Assembly: GCF_003939025.1 (NCBI RefSeq) | Contig: NZ_RQIH01000020.1 | Location: 52,985 to 116,984, forward strand | Direction: 5' to 3' | Length of the DNA stretch: 64,000 nt | Source of the DNA: Rhizobium sophoriradicis | GTDB taxonomy: Bacteria; Pseudomonadota; Alphaproteobacteria; Rhizobiales; Rhizobiaceae | Part shown: positions 56,854 to 64,000 of the stretch, one piece after another | Layout: every line of letters begins with the position of its first letter | How positions within the stretch are numbered: position 1 is the stretch's first letter | Notes under the pieces: generated by a model | Seen by the model: only the letters and a program-made list of their open reading frames with translations | What the model was told of the DNA's origin: nothing | The model's database searches: none | Made by a program: the position numbers and the translations under genes

Positions 56854-57252
56854 TTACGGGAACTCTGGTGAGCTTGCCTTCGATGGATCATGGGCGAGCC
56901 AAGGTTTCGCATGCGATACCCATACGTTTGACATCGGCACACTTCCAGGATCGGTATCGAACGTGCCGGCTCTAACGACTTTGAGCTCCGGGCTGGCCGG
57001 CCGCTCCGCATAAACGTGCGAGCCACATACCGAACAAAACCACCGCAGCTTTCCAGGCGTCGATTCGAAGCTATGAAGCGTATCTTGGCCTGTAAGGATC
57101 TTGAAGTGCTCGCTTTTCACCTTCGCAGCGGTATTGTGATCAGCGGCGTGGGACTTCCGGCATGTTTGACAGAAGCAATTCCACATGGGTCCATCAATTT
57201 CCTGAACCTGGTACGTAACGGCTTTGCATTGGCATGATCCGAAGATTGGCAT
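56854..57252 (-). CDS. GFA-family zinc protein
   Basis: A 132-residue protein of the glutathione-dependent formaldehyde-activating (GFA/CENP-V) family. Zinc-binding cysteines are in GSCQCKAVTYQV, CFCQTCRKSHAADHN and WFCSVCGSHVYAERP. The name is historical, as most members have no proven formaldehyde activity. AAGGA lies six bases before the ATG at 57252. It is the last gene after the aminotransferase, 11 bases away. Confidence 0.9.
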   Translation of the reverse strand: MPIFGSCQCKAVTYQVQEIDGPMWNCFCQTCRKSHAADHNTAAKVKSEHFKILTGQDTLHSFESTPGKLRWFCSVCGSHVYAERPASPELKVVRAGTFDTDPGSVPMSNVWVSHAKPWLAHDPSKASSPEFP

Positions 57253-57263
57253 CGGGTATCCTT

Positions 57264-58469
57264 TCACTGATTCATTACGTTGATTTCAAATTTCTCGTCG
57301 CCGCTAAGCCAGCGTTTGATGTTGCGCGCAGCCTGGCGGATGCGGTGTTCGTTCTCGACGAGCGCCAGACGGACGTAGTCGTCGCCCATTTCGCCGAAGC
57401 CGATACCCGGTGCAACGGCGACGTCGGCCTTCTCGACCAGCAGCTTGGAAAACTCCAGCGAACCGAGATGACGGAACTTTTCGGGGATCTTCGCCCAGGC
57501 GAACATGGTGGCAGCCGGCGGCGGCACGTCGAAGCCGGCCTTGCCGAAGCTTTCGACCATGACGTCGCGGCGACGCTTGTAGACGTTGCGAACCTCCGCA
57601 ATGTCGGAACCGTCGCCGTTCAGCGCATGGGTCGCGGCCACCTGGATCGGCGTGAAGGCGCCGTAGTCGAGATAGGACTTGACGCGGGTGAGCGCCGCGA
57701 TCAGCCGCTCGTTGCCGACGGCAAAGCCCATGCGCCAGCCGGGCATGGAAAAGGTCTTCGACATCGAGGTGAATTCGACGGTCACATCCATTGCACCAGG
57801 CACTTCGAGAACCGATGGCGGCGGAGCGCCGTCGAAGTAGATCTCGGAATAGGCAAGGTCGGAAAGCACGATGATGTCATGCTTCTTGGCGAAGGCGACG
57901 ACGTCCTTATAGAAATCGAGCGTCGCGACGAGGGCCGTCGGGTTCGAGGGGTAGTTGAGGATCAGCGCCAACGGCTTCGGGATCGAATGTCGGACCGCCC
58001 GCTCCAGCGGCGGGAAAAAGCTCTCATCCGGCTCAACCGACATCGAGCGGATCACGCCGCCCGCCATCAGGAAACCGAAGGCGTGGATCGGATAGGTCGG
58101 GTTCGGGCAGAGGATCACGTCGCCGGGCGCGGTGATCGCCTGCGCCATGTTGGCGAAGCCTTCCTTGGAGCCCAAGGTGGCAACCACCTGGGTATCCGGG
58201 TTGAGCTTGACGCCGAAGCGGCGGGCATAATAGGCGGCCTGGGCGCGGCGCAGCCCCGGAATGCCCTTGGAGGAGGAATAACGGTGGGTGCGCGGATCCT
58301 GCACGACCTCGCACAGCTTGTCGACGATCGATTGGGGAGTCGGAAGGTCGGGGTTTCCCATGCCGAGATCAATGATATCGGCGCCGCCCGCTCGCGCGCT
58401 TGCTTTCAAACGGTTGACCTGTTCGAAAACATAAGGCGGCAAACGTTGAATTCTGTGAAAGTCCAGCAC
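57264..58469 (-). CDS. Class I/II aminotransferase (AlaC-like)
   Basis: A 401-residue PLP enzyme: IIDLGMGNPDLPTPQSIVDK, RYSSSKGIPGLRRAQAAYYA, ILNYPSNPTALVATLDF and the Schiff-base lysine in TSMSKTFSMPGWRMGFAVG near 235. It belongs to the LL-DAP/AlaC subgroup, which transaminates alanine or a similar amino acid. I chose the GTG at 58469 because the family N-terminus (LDFHRIQRLPPYVFEQVNRL) begins there; the frame is open to 58577 inside the preceding gene. Third-position GC is higher than in the neighbouring catabolic genes, suggesting a different origin. Confidence 0.88.
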   Translation of the reverse strand: MLDFHRIQRLPPYVFEQVNRLKASARAGGADIIDLGMGNPDLPTPQSIVDKLCEVVQDPRTHRYSSSKGIPGLRRAQAAYYARRFGVKLNPDTQVVATLGSKEGFANMAQAITAPGDVILCPNPTYPIHAFGFLMAGGVIRSMSVEPDESFFPPLERAVRHSIPKPLALILNYPSNPTALVATLDFYKDVVAFAKKHDIIVLSDLAYSEIYFDGAPPPSVLEVPGAMDVTVEFTSMSKTFSMPGWRMGFAVGNERLIAALTRVKSYLDYGAFTPIQVAATHALNGDGSDIAEVRNVYKRRRDVMVESFGKAGFDVPPPAATMFAWAKIPEKFRHLGSLEFSKLLVEKADVAVAPGIGFGEMGDDYVRLALVENEHRIRQAARNIKRWLSGDEKFEINVMNQ

Positions 58470-58494
58470 ACTATTTCCAATCAAATCGCAGATA

Positions 58495-58529
58495 CCTCCC
58501 GCGCCGATTATAGAAACCGACGCGGGAGG
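58495..58529 (-). promoter_or_regulatory. Hairpin in the aminotransferase leader
   Basis: A perfect 9-bp stem (CCTCCCGCG / CGCGGGAGG) with a 17-base loop lies between the binding-protein stop and the aminotransferase start. It may terminate part of the transcription or regulate the aminotransferase. No T-run follows. Confidence 0.45.
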
Positions 58530-58558
58530 CTGGGAGGTCTCCTTCCGGAGAACATTCA

Positions 58559-59728
58559 TTACTTCTTCGGCCGCCAAGCTAACGGATCTTCAGGACGTTC
58601 GAAGTAGTTTGCAGCGACGTCTGCAGGCCACCAGCCGTTGTTCTTCGGCTCGATCCAATCCGTAGAATTGGGATCGCAATCTTCCTTCAGCACTTCCTTC
58701 ACGTCATCAATGGTGTAAGGAAGCGCAGGACGAAGAATCGACTGGATCTTTGGTCCCTGGCCTTCGAGCGTTCGCATCATGACGTCCCACACAAGGCGGG
58801 CATCAGACCGCGGCGGCCAGAAATGGAAGCTCTTGCTTATGAAATCAGGGTTCTTACGCCAGTAGCAGGCTGCGGAAGCCTCACCCCCGAGCACGATAGG
58901 CATCATGTCGCGGCCGGATTGCTGTACTGCGTTCACGACACCGTTTTCTGAAGCGGACTGAACGAGAATGCCATTAACCTCAGCAAGATTGGTGGCAAGA
59001 AACTTCTGAACCTCAACCTGGGCGACCTGGTCGGTCCATTTGCCAGCTATCGTGCCTACAATTTTGATACCGGGGAATTTATCGAACGCGTTCTTCGCGC
59101 CGATGTCGAAGCTGTCCGATGATGCGAAACCGGGGATGCCCGATACCATCAGGACGTTGCCTTTTTCACCGATTTCCTTGGCAAGCCATTCAGCAGCCTT
59201 GTAGCCACCGTCGGTGTTATTCTCTGTGGCATTGATTGCGTAGGGTGATGTGACATAGCCCGAGACTGAGAAGACTGGCACGCCTTTCGAATGAGCATAC
59301 TCTATGGTCTTGTTAAGTGCGGTAATGTTCGAGCAGCAAATGACGATCGCATCAACACCGTCGTCAACCATCTGCCGCATCTGCTGGATTTGGACAGCGT
59401 CTTTGAGGTCAGACTGCGTGACGATAAGATCGGAGACTAGGCCTGCTTCCTTATATTTCGGAAGCAATACGTTGGTGAATTCGTCCAGGATGTTCGCGCG
59501 CCAGGTATTACCGGCATATGTGGATGCATAACCAATTTTCCACGGCGGTGGACGTTTTGGAACAAAATCTTTGTACACCGTCCCCCCGAGCGGAATGGCG
59601 GGATCGATATTCTCGTAAAGCGCCTTTTGGTCCGGCGGCAACGAATCGAGGCCGTCAGCCTTCGCCACGCCGTTCATGTGATAAAGGCTCGACAGCGTAA
59701 AAAGCGCTGCAACGATTTTCTTCAGCAT
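58559..59728 (-). CDS. Second periplasmic binding protein (orphan)
   Basis: A 389-residue type 1 periplasmic binding protein with a Sec signal (MLKKIVAALFTLSSLYHMNG, cleaved near residue 24). The core shows QIQQMRQMVDDGVDAIVICC, KGVPVFSVSGYVTSPYAINA and ENNTDGGYKAAEWLAKEIGE. It has no permease or ATPase beside it and may deliver an alternative ligand to the importer encoded at 47.4-52.1 kb. It lies downstream of the monooxygenase gene after a terminator-like hairpin. Confidence 0.88.
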   Translation of the reverse strand: MLKKIVAALFTLSSLYHMNGVAKADGLDSLPPDQKALYENIDPAIPLGGTVYKDFVPKRPPPWKIGYASTYAGNTWRANILDEFTNVLLPKYKEAGLVSDLIVTQSDLKDAVQIQQMRQMVDDGVDAIVICCSNITALNKTIEYAHSKGVPVFSVSGYVTSPYAINATENNTDGGYKAAEWLAKEIGEKGNVLMVSGIPGFASSDSFDIGAKNAFDKFPGIKIVGTIAGKWTDQVAQVEVQKFLATNLAEVNGILVQSASENGVVNAVQQSGRDMMPIVLGGEASAACYWRKNPDFISKSFHFWPPRSDARLVWDVMMRTLEGQGPKIQSILRPALPYTIDDVKEVLKEDCDPNSTDWIEPKNNGWWPADVAANYFERPEDPLAWRPKK

Positions 59729-59794
59729 TCAGGGCCTCCTCCCCTTGTGGTTCCGCTCAACCGCCGGCCCCTTTGGCCGCCAGCCGCGAAAATC

Positions 59795-59843
59795 CTGCCA
59801 GAATCTGGCAGAGTTCGTGTCGGGACGGCAATCGCCGTCCCGA
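59795..59843 (-). terminator. Double hairpin after the monooxygenase gene
   Basis: A perfect 10-bp stem (TCGGGACGGC / GCCGTCCCGA, 59820-59843, loop AATC) is followed leftward by a 7-bp stem (CTGCCAG / CTGGCAG, 59795-59811) and then GATTTT. Together they look like a transcription terminator. Confidence 0.6.
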
Positions 59844-59851
59844 GGACTGGT

Positions 59852-60973
59852 TCAGTTGCGCAGACCGGCTTGCTTGAGCAGCGGCATGACACGGTCGTTA
59901 AAGAAGGGAAGTTCCTCGTTGTAATCGACCATTGTCAGCAAGGCGCCGTTGACGCCTGTATTGCTGAGATCCACGAGCTTGTCGGCGACTTGTTCTGGAT
60001 TGCCGACGATCGGGTATCCACCCCAGCCAGCGACGAAGCGTTCCTTGAATTTTTGATACATTTCGGCAGAATGGTTTTGAGATTGCACCTGCAGAACTTC
60101 ACAGATGTTCTCGCATGCCTCCCAGTCACCCTTCTGGTTGACGTAGTAGTCGTAGTATTCCTTTGCTTCCTTCTCCGTTTCGCGAACGATAACGGGGCAA
60201 GCTGTGAATGTGCCAAGATCACGGTTATATTCAGTACGCGCCAGGTCCTTCACCTTTTTGACCCAGGCAGCGCCCGATTCCATGTCTTGCATGAAGCCGA
60301 AGTTGAAGTCGCAGAACTTGGCGGTGAAATGCAGTCCCTTGCCCGAGGCGCCGGCGCAGATCAGGAGCGGGCGACCCGCCTTGTTGTAGGGTTTGGGTTC
60401 ACTGAAGGCGTCTTTGACTTTGAGGAACTCGCCTTCGAAGGTAACGCCATTGCGTTTCCAGAGCGTCTCGACGATATCCATCCATTCAGTGGCGTATTCA
60501 TAGCGGGTGTCGTGCTCCATCATAGGAACTCCGAACATTTCCATTTCGGGAGTGAACCAGCCGGTAACGAGATTGAGGCCGTATCGACCCTTCGAGATGT
60601 GATCGATTGTTGTCGCCATCTTGGTTGCAACAATCGGGTTTAGCGTCGGAATGTGAGTCGTTGAGAAGAACTGGAGCTTCGTGGTGACCGCCGCGAGAGC
60701 GGCCGCCCAGGTGAACGTATCCATGTTCACGCCATTGAAGTTTGAAGGACCGCCAAAACCACGCCAGCGTGCAATCGGCACCATGCATTCCCAACCGGCT
60801 GCCTCAAGCTTCTTTGCAATCTCGACGTTGTGGTCGAAGGTAGGTTCGAACGTTGTCTCAGCGAGCGTAATCGCGCATGCATTCGAGCAATTCGTGCCAA
60901 ATACGCCGAGCTTGAGCTTGTTATCATTGAACATTGGGTTTCCGGCAGCGCGGAAATCGTCTTGTGCGGTCAC
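59852..60973 (-). CDS. LLM-class flavin monooxygenase, RutA-like
   Basis: A 373-residue luciferase-like monooxygenase close to RutA: KLKLGVFGTNCSNACAITLA, ARWRGFGGPSNFNGVNMDTF, WAAALAAVTTKLQFFSTTHI, TIDHISKGRYGLNLVTGWFT. RutA-type enzymes use flavin-N5-oxide to open pyrimidine rings; relatives attack sulfones or haloaromatics. The RGFGG loop and NLVTGW are conserved. The GTG at 60973 has GGAGGGA upstream. It depends on reduced FMN, presumably from the reductase at 61514 or 55976. The substrate is unknown. Confidence 0.9.
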   Translation of the reverse strand: MTAQDDFRAAGNPMFNDNKLKLGVFGTNCSNACAITLAETTFEPTFDHNVEIAKKLEAAGWECMVPIARWRGFGGPSNFNGVNMDTFTWAAALAAVTTKLQFFSTTHIPTLNPIVATKMATTIDHISKGRYGLNLVTGWFTPEMEMFGVPMMEHDTRYEYATEWMDIVETLWKRNGVTFEGEFLKVKDAFSEPKPYNKAGRPLLICAGASGKGLHFTAKFCDFNFGFMQDMESGAAWVKKVKDLARTEYNRDLGTFTACPVIVRETEKEAKEYYDYYVNQKGDWEACENICEVLQVQSQNHSAEMYQKFKERFVAGWGGYPIVGNPEQVADKLVDLSNTGVNGALLTMVDYNEELPFFNDRVMPLLKQAGLRN

Positions 60974-61033
60974 TGTAGTCCCTCCTCGGGCTGGCAACGG
61001 ATGATGCTCAGCCCACTCAAATGCGTTGAATAA

Positions 61034-61450
61034 CTAGATGCCCATCTCGTCGAAAACTTCCGCTGCCACGCGGAAGCTGTCGATGGCCGCAGGAACACCG
61101 CAGTAAATCGAAACCTGGAGGAAAACCTCCCGAATTTCCTCTTTGGTAAGACCGTTGTTGATTGCTCCGCGAACATGCAGTTTCAGCTCATGCGGACGAT
61201 TGAGGGCCGAAATCATCCCGAGATTGAGGATGCTGCGCTGCTTGCGCTCCAGGCCCGGCCGATTCCAAATCGCGTCCCAGCAGTATTCCGTGACGAGGGT
61301 TTGCATCGGCCAATTGAAGTCGGTGGCTTTGCTGACCGACGCATCAACATAGGCCCCCCCCAAGACTTCGCGCCGGGTCTTTAGTCCGCGCTCAAAGCGC
61401 TCTGTGACTTCACGTCCATGAATTTCTCTTGCGGGTGCCATATTGCTCAC
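61034..61450 (-). CDS. Carboxymuconolactone decarboxylase (CMD) family protein
   Basis: A 138-residue CMD-fold protein: RGLKTRREVLGGAYVDASVS, EYCWDAIWNRPGLERKQRSI, LNLGMISALNRPHELKLHVR, then INNGLTKEEIREVFLQVSIY and CGVPAAIDSFRVAAEV. The pattern fits gamma-carboxymuconolactone decarboxylase more than AhpD, since the CxxC pair is absent. I chose the GTG at 61450 because GGAG lies six bases upstream. It sits between the flavin reductase and the monooxygenase in one operon. Confidence 0.88.
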   Translation of the reverse strand: MSNMAPAREIHGREVTERFERGLKTRREVLGGAYVDASVSKATDFNWPMQTLVTEYCWDAIWNRPGLERKQRSILNLGMISALNRPHELKLHVRGAINNGLTKEEIREVFLQVSIYCGVPAAIDSFRVAAEVFDEMGI

Positions 61451-61513
61451 GCTTTTCTCCTTGCCGCCCTTGGGCTTTCGATGAGTGATGTGATTGGTGG
61501 TTAAAGCCACCTA

Positions 61514-62023
61514 CTATGCGGCCGATCCACTGATGGACGACGACCTGACGAGTTGACCGTTTTCGTAGAGAAGCGGCGCGATTGACTCGATGAACCGTGC
61601 TTCGAGCACTTCTCCGAGCACAACATCATGCGTTCCAACGTGAACGACATCTTTTAGCTTGCAGACAAACGCCGCCTGCGCATCGGACAGGACCGGCATG
61701 CCGTCGAGAGACAGCCACTCGCCGTAATGAAAGCGCTCTTCACCCTTCAATTGCCCACTGAACAGCGGCACAAGATCGGCATGTGAAAGATGCAGCATGT
61801 TCACGGCGAACTTCCCGGAGATCTTCAAAGGCTGATTCACCGAAGCCGATTGGTTGATGCAGACAAGAACAGTTGGTGGGTCCGCGGTAACCGACTGGAC
61901 CGCGGTGGCGGCCATGCCATGACGGACCCCGTTGAGTTCGGTCGTGATCAAGCAGATGGTTGATGTGAACCGACGCATAGCTGCCTTAAAAGCCAACTGC
62001 GCCTCAGTGCTGGTATCGGCCAT
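61514..62023 (-). CDS. Flavin reductase, RutF-like
   Basis: A 169-residue protein of the flavin reductase-like (FMN-binding split barrel) family: AMRRFTSTICLITTELNGVR, HGMAATAVQSVTADPPTVLV, KFAVNMLHLSHADLVPLFSG, GEERFHYGEWLSLDGMPVLS. RutF plays this part beside RutA. The ATG at 62023 follows GGGAGG by five bases. It is the first gene of the operon, with operator copy 4 about 50 bases upstream, and it is divergent from the SDR gene. Confidence 0.9.
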   Translation of the reverse strand: MADTSTEAQLAFKAAMRRFTSTICLITTELNGVRHGMAATAVQSVTADPPTVLVCINQSASVNQPLKISGKFAVNMLHLSHADLVPLFSGQLKGEERFHYGEWLSLDGMPVLSDAQAAFVCKLKDVVHVGTHDVVLGEVLEARFIESIAPLLYENGQLVRSSSISGSAA

Positions 62024-62070
62024 ATTGTCCTCCCACGGCCAAATTCGATCGAGCCTAGATAAACAGATCA

Positions 62071-62086
62071 GCAGACAATCTGTCAA
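62071..62086. promoter_or_regulatory. Operator copy 4 of the catabolic regulon
   Basis: GCAGACAATCTGTCAA, inverted relative to copy 5, lies 48 bases before the flavin reductase start. Confidence 0.65.
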
Positions 62087-62100
62087 CTGGATTTTCACAA

Positions 62101-62116
62101 TTGACAGATTGTCTGC
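62101..62116. promoter_or_regulatory. Operator copy 5 of the catabolic regulon
   Basis: TTGACAGATTGTCTGC is the mirror of copy 4, 14 bases away, and 41 bases before the SDR start. The pair forms a 46-base inverted repeat in the divergent promoter region. Confidence 0.65.
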
Positions 62117-62157
62117 TAAAATGTCTTCTAAGGCACCCAAAAATGAGGAGATGGTCG

Positions 62158-62925
62158 ATGGATTTGAATCAAAGGGTTTGTATCGTCACAGGGGGCGGCA
62201 GCGGCATTGGTCGTGCGACCGCCGAGCTTTTCGCAAAGAACGGCGCCTATGTGGTTGTTGCTGATGTCAATGAAGACGCCGCGGTTCGTGTGGCGAACGA
62301 GATCGGCTCGAAGGCTTTCGGTGTTCGCGTCGACGTCTCGTCCGCCAAGGACGCGGAAAGCATGGTTGAGAAGACGACCGCAAAGTGGGGCCGGGTCGAC
62401 GTGCTCGTCAATAATGCCGGGTTCGGAACGACGGGGAATGTGGTGACCATTCCTGAAGAAACTTGGGACCGGATTATGTCCGTAAACGTCAAAGGGATCT
62501 TCCTTTGCTCAAAGTACGTCATTCCTGTTATGCGACGGAACGGCGGAGGTTCGATCATCAATACGACTTCCTACACCGCAACCTCAGCAATCGCGGACAG
62601 GACTGCCTACGTAGCATCGAAAGGAGCAATATCTTCGCTGACGCGCGCGATGGCCATGGATCATGCGAAAGAGGGAATTCGTGTCAACGCGGTCGCTCCA
62701 GGGACAATCGACTCTCCTTACTTCACGAAAATCTTCGCCGAAGCGAAGGACCCCGCGAAGCTTCGCAGCGATTTCAACGCCCGTGCCGTCATGGATCGGA
62801 TGGGGACAGCTGAAGAGATTGCTGAAGCAATGCTTTTTCTTGCGTCCGATCGTTCGAGGTTCGCGACCGGTAGCATTCTGACGGTCGATGGCGGCTCCTC
62901 GATCGGAAACCACCTGGTCAAGTGA
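62158..62925 (+). CDS. Short-chain dehydrogenase/reductase (SDR)
   Basis: A 255-residue classical SDR: cofactor motif CIVTGGGSGIGRATAELF at residues 7-24, NNAG in VDVLVNNAGFGTTGNV, catalytic Tyr-Lys in RTAYVASKGAISSLTRAM, and the C-terminal TGSILTVDGGSSIG. The ATG at 62158 has GAGGAG seven bases upstream. It would oxidise or reduce a pathway intermediate. It is divergent from the flavin reductase and shares the double operator. Confidence 0.93.
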   Translation: MDLNQRVCIVTGGGSGIGRATAELFAKNGAYVVVADVNEDAAVRVANEIGSKAFGVRVDVSSAKDAESMVEKTTAKWGRVDVLVNNAGFGTTGNVVTIPEETWDRIMSVNVKGIFLCSKYVIPVMRRNGGGSIINTTSYTATSAIADRTAYVASKGAISSLTRAMAMDHAKEGIRVNAVAPGTIDSPYFTKIFAEAKDPAKLRSDFNARAVMDRMGTAEEIAEAMLFLASDRSRFATGSILTVDGGSSIGNHLVK

Positions 62926-63368
62926 AGGAAAGGGCGGCACTCGTCATGCCCTTACATTTGAGGCAGGAACACCGGGGTATAAGGCTCCAGCCTCGTTGAT
63001 CATTGACGTGTTCCTAACCCGTCAATGACAGCACAGAGCTGTTGGCCTAGGCGCAGCTCTTGTCGGACTTGCGGCACGCTCCAGCAAATATGATAGAGAA
63101 AGGACTGCCGGCGACAACGAGATCTAACAGCGGAAACTGGATCAAGGACATTTCGCAATTTTTGTCGAATAACCCCACGATGTCGGTCAGATGACGTCAT
63201 GCGAGTGCCGACCTTCCGGAATAGCCGCATGCTGGTTCCGAATGCCCTCTATCGCAACGCTGTCGGCATAAGTTTAGTCCGGAATACAAGGTGATACGAT
63301 CGTGTCCCGGGAGGTGGGGTAGCTGACGGCTGATTGCCGTGCTTTCCGAGGTCGGGTCGGAGGGGATA
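62926..63368. other. Intergenic region before the transposase relic
   Basis: About 440 bases. A leftward 76-codon frame at 63000-63230 has no recognisable family or ribosome site. It may be debris between the catabolic island and the IS relic. Confidence 0.35.
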
Positions 63369-63931
63369 TCAGCGTGCCACAGCGGGCAGGCTGATTTGGG
63401 GCTCATCGCTCATTTGGGCCATGGTCTCAAGCGTCATATACCTGGCGCGTTGAACGGCCCATTCATCATTCTGTTCGAGCAGCAGTGCGCCGACGAGACG
63501 GACGATGGCTTCGTCGTTCGGAAAGATGCCGACGACCTCGGTGCGTCGCTTGATTTCGCCGTTGAGACGCTCAATTGGATTCGTCGAGTGCAGCTTTCCC
63601 GGTGCTCTTTCGGGAAGGTCATGTAGGCGAACACTTCCTCTTCAGCGTCGTCCATGATGGTGGCAAGCTTCGGCACTTTCGGCCTGATTTGATCGGCGAC
63701 ACTGCGCCATTGTGCGCTTGCTGCCTCCGGGGTCTCCTGGGCAAAGGCCGTCGCGATGAAGGCGGATACGACCCGCCTGCCGCTCTTTCCAGCATGCGCG
63801 AGCACGTTCCTCATGAAGTGAACCCGGCACCTTTGCCAAGTGGCATTGAGAACCTTGGTGACGGCGGCCTTGAGACCTTCGGTAAGCGACAAGCAGACCC
63901 CATCTGGCGAAGCAGCTTAGCGGTCGGCTAT
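63369..63931 (-). pseudogene. IS256-family transposase, 5'-truncated and frameshifted
   Basis: Leftward translation gives EGLKAAVTKVLNATWQRCRV, HFMRNVLAHAGKSGRRVVSA, FIATAFAQETPEAASAQWRS and YMTFPKEHRE, the second half of an IS256/Mutator transposase. One base is missing near 63595, after which KLHSTNPIERLNGEIKRRTE to SLPAVAR continues in the next frame to the TGA at 63369-63371. The first half, with two of the catalytic acids, is absent to the right of 63931, where a stop closes the frame. It is not functional. Confidence 0.88.
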
Positions 63932-64000
63932 CGGTAGCGGACACGATGAACTGCTGTGAGCTTCTATGTCTGCGCCTAGCTCTGGAACTAGAACTTTTCA

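Noticed and set aside
57234..58607. A 457-codon rightward frame opposite the aminotransferase
   Set aside because: It is the shadow of the high-GC aminotransferase gene; its composition is typical antisense (Arg/His/Asp repeats).
59627..60643. A 338-codon rightward frame opposite the monooxygenase
   Set aside because: No recognisable domain; the leftward RutA-like protein is unambiguous.
1..64000. CRISPR array
   Set aside because: No set of regularly spaced identical repeats was found; the repeated motifs seen are operators, hairpins or terminal repeats.

Overview
The window looks like part of a large conjugative plasmid of a Rhizobium/Agrobacterium-type alphaproteobacterium. The gene families (TraA/TraC/TraD/TraG, a VirB-type secretion operon with a TrbM-like first gene, DUF736, DUF1173, DUF2493, ArdC), the high GC content and a Ti-type oriT all point there. 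No replication genes are inside the window.

Layout. 1-2.5 kb: the 5' part of an AraC-type regulator running off the left edge, a methyltransferase-like gene and one unknown gene. 2.5-9.9 kb: the DNA-processing half of the conjugation machinery, with the relaxase/helicase TraA facing left, oriT at about 7271-7302, and traC-traD-traG facing right. 9.9-17.3 kb: a leading-region-like block of small leftward genes (two unknown small genes, a 55-aa gene, DUF736), two PIN-toxin/antitoxin loci whose toxin genes are both frameshifted, eroded DUF2493 and toprim genes, and DUF1173. 17.3-27.5 kb: a virB11-to-virB1 operon with an EexN-like lipoprotein and a TrbM-like gene, read leftward from one promoter and flanked by a divergent winged-helix regulator. 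28-37 kb: the antirestriction gene ardC, cut in two by a 6.7-kb element with 13-bp terminal inverted repeats, three translationally coupled tyrosine-recombinase genes and two cargo genes; next to it lie LuxR-type and groEL relics. 37.8-43.1 kb: a PAS-GGDEF-EAL protein and a chemoreceptor. 43.4-63 kb: a catabolic island with an AraC regulator, type II NADH dehydrogenase, two zinc alcohol dehydrogenases, a sugar-type ABC importer, a second binding protein, RibBA, flavin reductases, a RutA-like flavin monooxygenase, a CMD-family protein and an SDR. 63.4-63.9 kb: an IS256-type transposase relic.

How it works together. oriT has the Ti/RSF1010-type order (inverted repeat, then TATTGCGCCCT), so the + strand is probably transferred with the right side entering first. 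Every leading-region gene and ardC is on the - strand, so the transferred strand would be their template. Four of them are preceded, 47-71 nt upstream, by long imperfect hairpins that could serve as single-strand promoters or structured leaders. The virB and traCDG promoters share the same box and spacing, and a similar inverted repeat lies upstream of DUF1173. This fits control by the adjacent winged-helix protein, as in RctA-regulated rhizobial plasmids. In the catabolic island, five copies of a TTGACNGATTGTCNG palindrome lie before the ABC operon, a phosphatase gene, an alcohol dehydrogenase, the flavin reductase operon and the SDR, marking one regulon around a flavin-dependent pathway whose substrate I cannot name.

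Limits: everything here comes from reading the sequence; no database or folding run was possible.
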